Assembly (NCBI RefSeq): GCF_036116635.1
Contig: NZ_CP107995.1
Span: 8,184,001-8,248,000 of the forward strand
Reading direction: 5' to 3'
From: Amycolatopsis sp. NBC_00345
Lineage (GTDB): Bacteria; Actinomycetota; Actinomycetes; Mycobacteriales; Pseudonocardiaceae
Length of the DNA: 64,000 nt
How positions within the stretch are numbered: the stretch's first letter is position 1; each line of letters opens with the position of its first letter. Below the pieces are notes generated by a model. That model was not told the DNA's origin, made no database searches, and saw only the letters and a program-made list of their open reading frames with translations. The translations under genes and the position numbers were made by a program. Of this stretch, positions 33,590 through 42,683 are shown in pieces.

Positions 33590-34656
33590 GACTGGGACTC
33601 CTTCGTTGCGGCGTCGTACGCGGCGGCCAGCTCGGGGTCGTCGGCCGCCAGTTCGTCGGCCAGCTCCGAGACCACGCGGCACTGCTTCACCGAGGCGTCG
33701 TCCTGCATCTTGCCGTCGATCATCACCGCGCCCGTGCCGTCGCCCATCTCGGCGATCACGCGCCGGGCCCAGGCCACATCGGACGGAGACGGCGAGAACA
33801 CCCGCTTCGCGATGTCGATCTGCACCGGGTGCAGGCTCCACGCGCCGACGCAGCCGAGCAGGAACGCGTTGCGGAACTGGTCCTCGCACGCCACCACGTC
33901 GCGGATGTCCCCGAACGGCCCGTAGTACGGCAGGATCCCGTGCATCGCGCACGCGTCGACCATCCGTGCGACGGTGTAGTGCCACAGGTCCTGCTGGTAG
34001 GTCGTGCGGCCCGCGGTCAGGTCCTCGCCCACCGGGTCCGTGCGCACCAGGTAGCCGGGGTGGCCGCCGCCGACGCGCGTGGTCTTCATCCGGCGGCTGG
34101 CCGCCAGGTCGGCCGGGCCCAGCGAGATGCCCTGCATGCGGGGGCTGGCGCCGGCGATCTCCTCGACGCATCCCACGCCGCTCGCCGTCTCCAGGATCGC
34201 GTGCACCAGCAGCGGCTTCGTCAGCCCCGCGCGCGCCTCCAGCTGGGCCAGCAGCCGGTCGACGTAGTGGATGTCCTGCGCGCCCTCGACCTTCGGCACC
34301 ATGATCACGTCGAGCTTGTCGCCGATCTCGCCGACCAGCGTGACCAGGTCGTCGAGCACCCACGGCGAGTCGAGGCTGTTCACGCGCGTCCACAGCTGCG
34401 TGCGGCCGAAGTCGGTGGCCTTCGCGATCGAGACGAGCCCGGCGCGCGCGGCCTCCTTGCGGTCGGCGCGCACGGCGTCCTCGAGATTGCCGAGCAGGAC
34501 GTCGACCTTCTTCGCGAGGTCCGGCACCTTCGCGGCCATCTTCTCGTTGCCGGGATCGAAGAAGTGGATCATGCGCGACGGGCGGACCGGGATCTGCCGC
34601 GGCGGTTCGGGCGCCCCGAGGGCGAGCGGGGCGAAGAAGTCCTTCGGCGAGCGCAT
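33586..34656 (-). CDS. CoA-ester lyase, HpcH/HpaI family (malyl-CoA lyase-like)
   Basis: 356 residues from ATG 34656 (GGGAGG upstream). Landmarks are SRMIHFFDPGNEKMAAK, LLGNLEDAVRADRKEAAR, WTRVNSLDSPW, MVPKVEGAQDI, LVHAILETASGVG, GISLGPADLAASR and GAWSLHPVQIDIAK. It is of the longer malyl-/beta-methylmalyl-CoA lyase type, paralogous to the next gene. Two such genes in a row suggest either a heteromer or two lyase steps of one pathway, for example propionate or C2 assimilation; that is inference. Confidence 0.92.
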   Translation of the reverse strand: MRSPKDFFAPLALGAPEPPRQIPVRPSRMIHFFDPGNEKMAAKVPDLAKKVDVLLGNLEDAVRADRKEAARAGLVSIAKATDFGRTQLWTRVNSLDSPWVLDDLVTLVGEIGDKLDVIMVPKVEGAQDIHYVDRLLAQLEARAGLTKPLLVHAILETASGVGCVEEIAGASPRMQGISLGPADLAASRRMKTTRVGGGHPGYLVRTDPVGEDLTAGRTTYQQDLWHYTVARMVDACAMHGILPYYGPFGDIRDVVACEDQFRNAFLLGCVGAWSLHPVQIDIAKRVFSPSPSDVAWARRVIAEMGDGTGAVMIDGKMQDDASVKQCRVVSELADELAADDPELAAAYDAATKESQS

Positions 34657-35080
34657 CGTTGGTCCTCCCGGGCCGTAACTTGACCGACGGGTAACCCTAA
34701 ACCCGGGCACCCGGAGCGCGCTGCGGCGAAGCTCACCGTCGATCGGGTGGCAACCGCGCTACCTGCGGCGTCCACTGTGGAACCGCTCTCGGTTGGGCCG
34801 AACGGTCTAACCCGCTGGACCCTTTGCCACGCTGGGGAACTCCACCACTGGTAGCCGCTCGGCGGCGGTCCGTAACGCCACTCACCTTCGTCTCACTCGG
34901 TTGGCCGCACGGTCGGGCTGAAGTCGGACGACCGCCCGCCGACCGGTCACCGACCGCTGAGCGCCGCCGATCGCAGTCACTACCGCTACCCGAAGACCCC
35001 GCGCCGCCGCACTGGTAGTCAGGTCATGTGCCGGTTTCACCAGGCACGCAGGGGTACAGGTTGTTGAAGGAGGCGGACTC
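34657..35080. other. Intergenic region without recognised gene
   Basis: 424 bp between divergent genes. Codon structure in all frames is poor, and I see no RNA gene or long palindrome. GAAGGAGG at 35067-35074 is the ribosome site of the next gene. Confidence 0.5.
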
Positions 35081-35734
35081 GTGGCGGCTACACCTCAGAA
35101 CACCGAGAGCTCGACGGTCGCCGGTGGCGCGAAGCGCAGCCGGTCGATGCCGAGCCGGGTGGTGCCGCCGATCGAGCTCCCCGCGAGCGTCGAGGAGCTG
35201 GCGCACAAGGCCGCGGCCCTGCTGGGCTGGAACGGCGTGGTGCTGCCGGCGACGACACTGCTCGGCCGCAAGGTCAGCATCGTCGCCAAGCTCCGTACCG
35301 ACGTGCACGCGGAGCGGATCGCGATGGGTGTCGGTCCCGTCTCGGACCGCGCCACCGTCGACACCTGGACCTGGCCAGAGCTGGCCGCGACCGCACCCGC
35401 GCCGGCCGCCGAGATCATCGGTGTCCTCGCGGTCGCACGGCACTGGCGGACCGCGATGGCCTCAGCGGTTCCGTTCGCACGTTACGGCGAGGCCGCGATG
35501 GTTCTGCCATCGCCAGCCGTACTGACGGAGGACTACGTCGCGAACTGCCTGCCGCGTTCCCGCGCGTACGGCCTCGCGATCGTGACCGCCGACCCCAATG
35601 CCATGATCGACCTCGACCTCGAGGGCCACAACGAGCGCATGCTGCTCGACGAGGACCCGGTGTCGCGCTGGGTCAACGAGATGGCCTACGACCAGCTGTT
35701 GCGCGTCTCCGAGACGGCTCCGGCCGCCGAATGA
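35081..35734 (+). CDS. Conserved actinobacterial protein of unknown function
   Basis: 217 residues from GTG 35081 with a strong GAAGGAGG site. No signal peptide or membrane helix. A basic, Ser-rich N-terminus (about 1-30) precedes an alpha/beta domain with LLGWNGVVLPATTLLG, TWTWPELAA, IGVLAVARHWRTAMASAVPFARYG and IDLDLEGHNERMLLDED. I do not recognise the family. It stands alone with a 420-bp upstream region and is followed by the NmrA-like gene in the same direction. Confidence 0.75.
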   Translation: MAATPQNTESSTVAGGAKRSRSMPSRVVPPIELPASVEELAHKAAALLGWNGVVLPATTLLGRKVSIVAKLRTDVHAERIAMGVGPVSDRATVDTWTWPELAATAPAPAAEIIGVLAVARHWRTAMASAVPFARYGEAAMVLPSPAVLTEDYVANCLPRSRAYGLAIVTADPNAMIDLDLEGHNERMLLDEDPVSRWVNEMAYDQLLRVSETAPAAE

Positions 35735-35776
35735 GCTGTCCGGCGGCTGGGTCCTGATCGGACTAGTCTCGGGATC

Positions 35777-36427
35777 ATGCGAGTCGTCATTGCCGGTGGA
35801 CACGGTCAGATCGCCCTTCGCCTCGAAAAGCTGCTGAGCGAACGGGGTGATCGGGCCGCCGGGATCGTCCGCAACCCGGACCACGAGCCCGACCTGACCG
35901 CGGTCGGCGCCGAGACCGTGGTGCTCGACCTCGAGAAGTCCGATGTGGACGCCGTGGCCGCGGTGCTCGACGGGGCCGACGCGGCGGTGTTCGCCGCCGG
36001 CGCCGGTCCGGGCAGCGGCGAGGCGCGCAAGGACACCGTCGACCGTGGCGCTGCGGCGCTTTTCGCGGAGGCCGCCGAGCGCGCGGGCGTCCGCCGGTTC
36101 ATCCAGGTCGGCTCCATGGGCGCGGACAACGCCGACGCCCCCGGCCTCGACCCGACATTCGCCACCTACCTCCGGGCCAAGAAGGCCGCCGAGGACGACC
36201 TGCGCGGCCGTGACCTCGACTGGACCATCCTGCGTCCCGGCGGGCTCACCAACGAATCGGGCACCGGGCTGGTCAAGATCGCCGACCACACCGGCCGGGG
36301 CAGCGTGCCGCGAGAGGACGTCGCCGCCACGCTGGTCGGCCTGCTCGACGCACCCGCCACCGCGCGCCGGACGCTGGAGCTGATCTCCGGCGAGGCCTCC
36401 GTCGCCGAGGCGATCTCGGCCGTATGA
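35777..36427 (+). CDS. NAD(P)-binding atypical SDR (NmrA-like)
   Basis: 216 residues. The N-terminal Rossmann motif is VVIAGGHGQIALRL. RRFIQVGSMGAD and the WTILRPGGLTNE region match atypical SDRs of the NAD(P)-binding_10 group. The classical YxxxK is represented only by TYLRAKKAAED. It probably acts as a redox sensor or reductase; no substrate is suggested. Ends 15 nt before the Prs-like gene. Confidence 0.9.
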   Translation: MRVVIAGGHGQIALRLEKLLSERGDRAAGIVRNPDHEPDLTAVGAETVVLDLEKSDVDAVAAVLDGADAAVFAAGAGPGSGEARKDTVDRGAAALFAEAAERAGVRRFIQVGSMGADNADAPGLDPTFATYLRAKKAAEDDLRGRDLDWTILRPGGLTNESGTGLVKIADHTGRGSVPREDVAATLVGLLDAPATARRTLELISGEASVAEAISAV

Positions 36428-36442
36428 CCTGGTCCTCCTAGG

Positions 36443-37429
36443 ATGACCTCGGCATCGGCGGACAACGCGAAACGGGGAAAGTCCTTGCGGGACATCGCGG
36501 TTTTCAGTGGTAGCGCCCATCCCGAGCTGGCGGCGGAGATCTGCACCCACCTGGGCGTGCCGCTGTACCCCGTCCAGGTCGACCGGTTCGCCAACGACTG
36601 TCTCCAGGTCCAGCTGCAGGCCAACTGCCGGGAGCGGGACGTCTTCCTGATCCAGCCGCTGGTCACGCCGGTGCAGGAGAACCTCGTCGAGCTGATGCTG
36701 ATGCTCGACGCCGCGCGGGGCGCTTCGGCCGCGCGCACCACCGTCGTCATGCCGCACTACGCGTACGCGCGTTCCGACAAGAAGGACGCGCCGCGGATCT
36801 CCATCGGCGGCCGGCTCGTCGCCGACCTGATGGTCACGGCGGGGGCGAACCGCGTGCTGGCGATGACCCTGCACTCGCCGCAGGTCCACGGCTTCTTCAG
36901 CGTGCCCGTCGACCACTTGCACGCGCTGAACGAGCTGGCGCGGCACTTCCGCCAGTACGACCTCTCCAACACCACCGTCGTGTCGCCCGACCTGGGCAAC
37001 GCCAAGGAGGCGGCGCACTTCGCGCGGCTGCTCGGCGTGCAGGTCGCGGCCGGGGCGAAGCAGCGTTACGCCGACGACCGCGTCCAGATCACGTCGGTGA
37101 TCGGCGAGATCACCGGCCGGGACCTGATCGTGCTCGACGACGAGATCGCGCGGGGCAGCACCGTGCTGGAGCTGCTCGACCGGCTGCGGGAGCTGAAGCC
37201 GCGCTCGATCCGCGTCGCCTGCACCCACGGGCTGTTCGCCGACAAGGCGCTGGACCGGATCGGCAGCCAGGAGGACGTGCTCGAGATCGTCTGCACCAAC
37301 ACGGTGCCGGTGCCGGTCGAGGAGCGCACCGACAAGCTGCGGATCCTCTCGATCGCGCCGGCCATGGCCGAGGCGATGCGGCGGATCCACAACGGCGAGT
37401 CGGTCAGCTCGCTGTTCGAGCCCGTCTGA
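36443..37429 (+). CDS. Ribose-phosphate pyrophosphokinase homologue
   Basis: 328 residues. Two PRT domains: DIAVFSGSAHPELAAEICTHL at the front, VFLIQPLVTPVQENLVELMLML, MPHYAYARSDKKD, the Mg/ATP HSPQVHGFF, VVSPDLGNAKEA, and the PRPP loop VLDDEIARGST. PRPP synthetases make PRPP from ribose 5-phosphate and ATP. The PRPP loop departs from the usual DDxIDTGGT, so this may be a second, specialised Prs rather than the housekeeping enzyme. ATG 36443 lacks a good ribosome site. Confidence 0.88.
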   Translation: MTSASADNAKRGKSLRDIAVFSGSAHPELAAEICTHLGVPLYPVQVDRFANDCLQVQLQANCRERDVFLIQPLVTPVQENLVELMLMLDAARGASAARTTVVMPHYAYARSDKKDAPRISIGGRLVADLMVTAGANRVLAMTLHSPQVHGFFSVPVDHLHALNELARHFRQYDLSNTTVVSPDLGNAKEAAHFARLLGVQVAAGAKQRYADDRVQITSVIGEITGRDLIVLDDEIARGSTVLELLDRLRELKPRSIRVACTHGLFADKALDRIGSQEDVLEIVCTNTVPVPVEERTDKLRILSIAPAMAEAMRRIHNGESVSSLFEPV

Positions 37430-38731
37430 TCAGCGGCCCAGCACCCGGTCCAGGTAGGTGTTGGTGAAGGTCCCGGTCGGGTCGGTTTCCTTGCGCACGG
37501 CCAGGAAATCGTCGAAGCGCGGGTAACGCGTGCGCAGCGCGGCGGCGTCGAGGTCGTGCATCTTGCCCCAGTGCGGGCGGCCGCCGACCTGGGCGACGAT
37601 CGCCGCGAAGCCGTCGAAGTACTCGCGGTAGGGCATGCCGAGGAACTGGTGGATGGCGATGTAGGCGGAGTCGCGGCCGTTCGCCGTGGAGAGCCAGATG
37701 TCGTCGGCGGCGGCGACCCGCACCTCCACCGGGAACATCACGGGATTCTCCAGCCGCGGCACGAGCGCGCGCAGCTCGGCGAGCACGTCGTGCAGTGACT
37801 CGCGCGGGATCGCGTACTCGGACTCCACGAACCGCACGCCGCGGTGCGTCACGAAGACGCGGTGCGAGAGGTCGCTGTAATCGCGCGCCGAAAGCACCTG
37901 CGCCGCGAACCCGCCGAGCGGCTGCACGAGCTTGGGCACGGCGCGGCCGAGCCGGCAGATGCCGCCGAACGCGATGTTCTCCGTCAGTTCGTAGTCCACG
38001 AACTGCTTGAGCCTCGACAACGGCTTGCGCTCGGCGTCCAGCGGCAGCCGGTTGTTGCGCTTGACCAGCGCGTTCTTGCCGTAGGGGAACCAGTAGAACT
38101 CGAAGTGGTCGTTCGCCTCGGCGAACTCGTCGAAGCCTTCGAGCACCTGCTCCAGCGGCTCCGGCCGCTCCTGCGCGGATAACACGAACGAGGGTTCACA
38201 CTGCAGGGTGACGCTGGTGATCACGCCGAGGGCGCCGAGACCGACACGGGCGGCGTTGAAGAGGTCCGGCCGCTCGTCCGCGGAGCAGGTGACGACGGAG
38301 CCGTCGGCGAGCACCAGCTGGAGCGCGGTGATCTGCGTCGAGATGCCGCCGAAGCGCGCGCCGGTGCCGTGGGTGCCGGTCGAAATCGCGCCGGCGACGG
38401 TCTGCGCGTCGATGTCGCCGAGGTTCGTCATGGCGAGGCCGAGCGCGTCGAGTTCGGCGTTGAGCTGCTTGAGCGTGGTGCCGGCGCGGACCGTGACGCG
38501 GTGCGTGGCGAGGTCGGCCTGCTCGATCCCGGTCAGGTGCCGGAGGTCGAGCGCGTCGTGCTCGGCGACGGCGATCGCCGTGAAGGAGTGGCCGCTGCCC
38601 CACGGGCGGACGCGGCGGCCGGCGTCGGTGACGCCGCTGACGACGTCGGCGACCTCGGTTGTGCTGCGGGGCTGATGCACCCGCTGCGGAGAGGCCTTCG
38701 CCGTGCCGGCCCAGTTGCTCCACGGAGTCAT
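37430..38731 (-). CDS. FAD-linked sugar-lactone oxidase (D-arabinono-1,4-lactone oxidase family)
   Basis: 433 residues from ATG 38731. The FAD domain reads VRPWGSGHSFTAIAVAEHDALDL and TVAGAISTGTHGTGARFGGISTQI, as in VAO-type oxidases. The C-terminal ALO domain includes HYxE-like HQFLG, GGRPHWGKMH and RYPRFDDFLAVR. It oxidises an aldono-lactone or related sugar acid, with O2 or another acceptor. It converges with prs (stops adjacent) and is divergent from the PLP enzyme at 38835. Confidence 0.93.
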   Translation of the reverse strand: MTPWSNWAGTAKASPQRVHQPRSTTEVADVVSGVTDAGRRVRPWGSGHSFTAIAVAEHDALDLRHLTGIEQADLATHRVTVRAGTTLKQLNAELDALGLAMTNLGDIDAQTVAGAISTGTHGTGARFGGISTQITALQLVLADGSVVTCSADERPDLFNAARVGLGALGVITSVTLQCEPSFVLSAQERPEPLEQVLEGFDEFAEANDHFEFYWFPYGKNALVKRNNRLPLDAERKPLSRLKQFVDYELTENIAFGGICRLGRAVPKLVQPLGGFAAQVLSARDYSDLSHRVFVTHRGVRFVESEYAIPRESLHDVLAELRALVPRLENPVMFPVEVRVAAADDIWLSTANGRDSAYIAIHQFLGMPYREYFDGFAAIVAQVGGRPHWGKMHDLDAAALRTRYPRFDDFLAVRKETDPTGTFTNTYLDRVLGR

Positions 38732-38834
38732 CTGCGCACCTGTTCGTCCGGAGGTGTGTGCCCATACGGTAGTTGCCGAAACAGTAAGTGAATAGTATTC
38801 GCGTTTCAAGCCTTATTGTCGTACCGTAAGGAGG

Positions 38835-40022
38835 GTGACCACCTCTCCCAACGGGTACGACCTCGCGACGAAGGACCTCGATCCGCCGTTCGCGATCGTC
38901 GACCTGGACGCGTTCGACGCGAACGCCGATGACCTGCTGCGCCGCGCGGCCGGCAAGCCGATCCGGGTGGTCAGCAAGTCGGTGCGCTGCCGGGCCCTGC
39001 TCGACCGGGTGCTCGCGCGCGACGGCTTCGAGGGCCTGATGTGCTACTCGCTGGCCGAGGCCGTGTGGCACGCGGAGCAGGGCACGACGGACGACATCGT
39101 CGTCGCGTACCCGACGGCGGACCACGGTGCGCTGCGCCGCCTCGCCGCGAACGACGCGGCCCGCGCGGCGATCACGATCATGGTCGACTCGGCCGCGCAC
39201 CTGGACCTGGTCGACGCGGCGCTCGGCCACGGGCACCCGGACATCCGCGTGTGCCTGGAGCTGGACGCGTCGTGGCGGCCCCTGCCCGGCGTGCACGTCG
39301 GGACCCGGCGCTCGCCGTTGTTCACCGTGAAACAAGCGGTCGCGTTCGCGCGTGAAGTGGTGAAGCGGCCGGGTTTTGTGCTCGCGGGCGTGATGGCGTA
39401 CGAGGGTCAGATCGCGGGCCTGGGCGACAACGCGGGCAGCAGCCTGAACAACGCGGTGATCGCGTGGATGCATCGCCACTCGGCCGCCGAGCTGGCGCGT
39501 CGTCGTGGCGCCGTGGTGCGCGCGGTGCGTGAGGTCGCGGACATCGAGTTCGTCAACGGCGGCGGCACCGGCAGCATCGAGACGACGGGCGCGGAGGACG
39601 TCGTCACGGAGATCGCCGCGGGCTCGGGCCTGCTGGCCCCCACGCTGTTCGACGGGTACTCCCGCTTCCACCCGCGCCCCTCGGCGCTGTTCGCGCTGCC
39701 GGTGGTCCGCCGCCCCGCGCGCGACGTCGCCACGCTGTTTTCGGGCGGCTACATCGCTTCCGGCCCGACGGGCCCTTCGCGCGTGCCGTCGCCGTACCTG
39801 CCGGCCGGCCTGAAGCTGCTGGGCTTCGAGGGCGCCGGCGAGGTCCAGACCCCGGTCTCGGGAGCGGCCGCGCGCACTCTGCGCCTGGGCGACCGGGTGT
39901 GGCTACGCCACGCGAAGGCGGGCGAGCTGGCGGAGCGCTTCACGCACTACCACCTGGTGACGGACAACCAGGTCGACCAGACCGTGCCGACCTACCGGGG
40001 CGAGCAGCAGAACTTCGGCTGA
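38835..40022 (+). CDS. PLP-dependent alanine-racemase-fold enzyme (D-threonine aldolase/amino acid deaminase-like)
   Basis: 395 residues from GTG 38835; AGGAGG directly abuts the GTG, leaving no usual spacing. The fold-type III barrel shows PFAIVDLDAFDANADDL, the PLP Lys in IRVVSKSVRC and VMAYEGQIAGLG. FVNGGGTGSIE and the C-terminal GDRVWLRHAKAGELAERF give metal/His ligands as in D-threonine aldolase/D-serine dehydratase. Substrate is probably a D-hydroxy amino acid. Confidence 0.88.
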   Translation: MTTSPNGYDLATKDLDPPFAIVDLDAFDANADDLLRRAAGKPIRVVSKSVRCRALLDRVLARDGFEGLMCYSLAEAVWHAEQGTTDDIVVAYPTADHGALRRLAANDAARAAITIMVDSAAHLDLVDAALGHGHPDIRVCLELDASWRPLPGVHVGTRRSPLFTVKQAVAFAREVVKRPGFVLAGVMAYEGQIAGLGDNAGSSLNNAVIAWMHRHSAAELARRRGAVVRAVREVADIEFVNGGGTGSIETTGAEDVVTEIAAGSGLLAPTLFDGYSRFHPRPSALFALPVVRRPARDVATLFSGGYIASGPTGPSRVPSPYLPAGLKLLGFEGAGEVQTPVSGAAARTLRLGDRVWLRHAKAGELAERFTHYHLVTDNQVDQTVPTYRGEQQNFG

Positions 40023-40135
40023 GGAACATACGGCCGGGATAAGGAAATCTCCTTACGCCGCCAGAAAGACCGATCCGGCTTACTGATCATGACCGCGGAC
40101 GGCGGTCAGCGCAGTCAGACGGAAAGGAACTTCCC

Positions 40136-40480
40136 ATGTCTTCGGCTCTTCGCAGGATGGCCCTCATCGTCGCCGGCACGGCCGTGATGGTCGGTATCGG
40201 CACCGGCTCGGCCTTCGCCGCCACCGGTGGCCACCCCACCGGCGGTCCCACTGGCGGCCACCCCACCGGCCGTCCGCCGGTGGCCTGCTCGATCACCGAG
40301 CCGGTTCCCCCGGGCACGCCGGGCGTTCCGGCTCAGCCGATCCAGACCGCTCCGACCAAGCCGGTTCCCCCGGGCACGCCGGGCATTCCGGCTCAGCCGG
40401 TCGACTGCTGGATCATCACCACGCCGGTCCTGCCCGGCGCTCCGAGCGGGCCGGCCACGCCGATCGGCCGGCACAAGTAG
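40136..40480 (+). CDS. Small secreted Pro/Thr-rich repeat protein
   Basis: 114 residues with a signal peptide (to about SAFAATG). The mature part has GGHPTGGPTGG repeats and two copies of VPPGTPGxPAQP. Two Cys could form a disulfide. No recognised domain. GGAAAGGA precedes the ATG. Single gene ended by a strong hairpin. Confidence 0.7.
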   Translation: MSSALRRMALIVAGTAVMVGIGTGSAFAATGGHPTGGPTGGHPTGRPPVACSITEPVPPGTPGVPAQPIQTAPTKPVPPGTPGIPAQPVDCWIITTPVLPGAPSGPATPIGRHK

Positions 40481-40490
40481 GAAAACCGGC

Positions 40491-40533
40491 ATGGCTCAGG
40501 GGTACCGGGATCATTCCGGTACCCCTGAGCCAT
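40491..40533. terminator. Perfect 18-bp hairpin between convergent genes
   Basis: ATGGCTCAGGGGTACCGG and its exact complement with a 7-nt loop. It lies 10 nt after the small secreted gene and 6 nt past the tetR stop, so it can end both. Confidence 0.88.
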
Positions 40534-40539
40534 GCGTTG

Positions 40540-41166
40540 TCACTCCCCGAACTTGCTCGCCAGGTAGCCCTTCACCACGTCCTTGGCCTCGGCCACGATC
40601 CGCTCGTCGCCCTGGGGGTCGCGGCGGAAGGCGAGTTTCAGGAGGGCGTCCGCGGTCTCGTTGGCGATCGCGATGGCGAACCGCAGCTCTTCGGGCGAGC
40701 TGTCGACCTGCACGCTGAGGATTTCCACCAGCGAGTCGACGATCACGGAGTTGTTGTCCCGCTCCTCGTCGAGCAGCTGGAGGTCGATCACGTCACCGAA
40801 GTGGACCTTCGAAAACCCGGGGATCTCCCGGTGCATCTGCAGGTAGATGTCCAGCACGGAGTCGACGATGTTCCACCAGTGCTCCGGGCTCAGCTCCTTG
40901 AGCCGCTCGTTCACGGCGGCCACGAAACGCTCCAGGTTCCGCTGCGTGAGCGCCTGCACGACTGCCCGTTTGTCGGGGAAGAACTGGTACAGCGAACCGA
41001 CCGCGACGCTGGCACGCTTCGCGATGAGGGTGGTCGTCAGCGCGTCGTAGCCGAGCTCGTCGATGAGCTCCGCGCTGGCGTCCAGCATCTGCTCCACTCG
41101 CTTGGCGCTGCGCTGCTGCACGGGCTTGCGCCGCAGCGGTGTGGGCTCCGCCTGAGTCTCGGACAC
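40540..41166 (-). CDS. TetR-family transcriptional regulator
   Basis: 208 residues. N-terminal HTH: LDASAELIDELGYDALTTTLIAKRASVAVGSLYQFFPDKRAVVQAL (about 30-75). The rest is a ligand domain of helices with no recognised effector signature. It is divergent from the beta-glucosidase/MFS pair and is its likely regulator. The separating region carries GAAC-N7-GTTC near 41298 as a possible, imperfect operator. Confidence 0.93.
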   Translation of the reverse strand: MSETQAEPTPLRRKPVQQRSAKRVEQMLDASAELIDELGYDALTTTLIAKRASVAVGSLYQFFPDKRAVVQALTQRNLERFVAAVNERLKELSPEHWWNIVDSVLDIYLQMHREIPGFSKVHFGDVIDLQLLDEERDNNSVIVDSLVEILSVQVDSSPEELRFAIAIANETADALLKLAFRRDPQGDERIVAEAKDVVKGYLASKFGE

Positions 41167-41345
41167 TGTCGTTCCTCGGTCTTTCTCGCTCTGCTGACGC
41201 TCCCCGTTCCGCCAGCGGCGGCGGAACCACTCGTCTGATCTGGGACTTTAGCGCCCTTGCGGGCTTCCCTCTTGACGAGTGACGACCTAACATATGAGAA
41301 CTTTTCATGTTCACCCGGCCAGGTGGCCGGACGAGAAAGGTGCGT

Positions 41346-42683
41346 GTGCCGGTGGACTACCCGACCTTCCCGCCCGACTTCCTATGGGGTGTTTCGACCT
41401 CGGCGTTCCAGATCGAGGGGGCCACGGCCGAAGGCGGCCGCGGACCGTCCATCTGGGACACCTTCACCGCGACCGACGGCAAGATCGCGCGCGGTGAGGA
41501 CGCCAAGGTAGCGGCGGACCACTATCACCGCTACTCCGAAGACATCGCGCTGATGGGCGAACTCGGCGTCGGCGCCTACCGGCTGTCCATCGCGTGGCCG
41601 CGGATCCAGCCCGAGGGCACCGGGAAGCCGAACGCGGAGGGCCTCGCCTTCTACGACAAGCTCCTCGACGAGGTCTGCGCGGCCGGTGTCGCCCCCGTTG
41701 TCACGCTGTACCACTGGGACACCCCACAACCCATCGAGGACGCCGGCGGCTGGCTCGCGCGCGACACGGCCGAGCGCTTCGGCGAGTACGCCGCGATCGT
41801 GGGCGAGCGTTTCGCCGATCGCGTGAAGCTGTGGATCCCGCTCAACGAGCCGATGGTCATGTCGATCTACGGCTACGGCATCGGCGAGTACGCGCCCGGC
41901 CAGTTCCTGCTGCTCGACGCGTTGCCCACCGCGCACCACCAGAACCTTGCCCACGGCCGCGCCGTGCAGGCACTCCGGGCCGCCGGCGCCACGGGCATCG
42001 GCACGGCCAACAACCACTCGCCCGTCTGGACCGTCACCGAAGGCGCCGAAACCGAGGCCGACCGCGAGGCCGCCGTCTGGCTCGACGCGCTGCTGAACCG
42101 CACCTTCGCCGACCCCGTGCTGCTCGGCAGTTACCCCGAGCAGGTCCACCCGCACCTGCCCGCGAACTTCGCCGACGACCTGGCCGACATCGCCCAGCCG
42201 CTCGACTTCTACGGCGTCAACTACTACGAGCCGCAGGGCGTCGCGGCACCCGGCGAGGGGAATCCCCTTCCCTTCGAACTCCGCCCGGTCGAGGGTTACC
42301 CGATGACCACCAACGACTCGCCGATCGTCCCGCAGGGACTGCGCGAGCTGCTGGTGTCCTTCCAGGACCGGTACCAGCAGCAGCTCCCGCCGATCCACAT
42401 CACGGAGAACGGCTGCAGCTTCGACGACGAGCCCGGTGCGGACGGACTGGTCCACGACGCCGAGCGCATCGAATTCCTGGACAACCACCTGCGCGCCGTC
42501 CGCGAGGCGATGGACGCCGGCGTCGACGTCCGCGGGTACTTCGTCTGGTCCCTGCTCGACAACTTCGAGTGGTCCAAGGGGTACGCGCCCCGCTTCGGCC
42601 TGGTGCACGTGGACTACGAGACCCAGCGCCGCACCCCGAAGGACTCCTTCGCCTGGTACCGAAAGCTGGTCCGACATGAGTGA
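41346..42683 (+). CDS. GH1 beta-glucosidase
   Basis: About 445 residues from GTG 41346 (ATG 41307 is an alternative with a non-native leader). FLWGVSTSAFQIEGA marks the GH1 N-terminus. The acid/base Glu is in IPLNEPMVM and the nucleophile Glu in IHITENGCS. YFVWSLLDNFEWSKGYAPRFGLVHVD closes the family fold. It hydrolyses beta-glucosides such as cellobiose in the cytoplasm. The MFS transporter gene overlaps by 8 nt, giving a two-gene uptake/hydrolysis unit. Confidence 0.94.
   Translation: MPVDYPTFPPDFLWGVSTSAFQIEGATAEGGRGPSIWDTFTATDGKIARGEDAKVAADHYHRYSEDIALMGELGVGAYRLSIAWPRIQPEGTGKPNAEGLAFYDKLLDEVCAAGVAPVVTLYHWDTPQPIEDAGGWLARDTAERFGEYAAIVGERFADRVKLWIPLNEPMVMSIYGYGIGEYAPGQFLLLDALPTAHHQNLAHGRAVQALRAAGATGIGTANNHSPVWTVTEGAETEADREAAVWLDALLNRTFADPVLLGSYPEQVHPHLPANFADDLADIAQPLDFYGVNYYEPQGVAAPGEGNPLPFELRPVEGYPMTTNDSPIVPQGLRELLVSFQDRYQQQLPPIHITENGCSFDDEPGADGLVHDAERIEFLDNHLRAVREAMDAGVDVRGYFVWSLLDNFEWSKGYAPRFGLVHVDYETQRRTPKDSFAWYRKLVRHE

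Noticed and set aside
36443..37429. Calling this gene the housekeeping prs
   Set aside because: The PRPP loop differs and the neighbours are not purine genes, so it is left as a homologue without a symbol.
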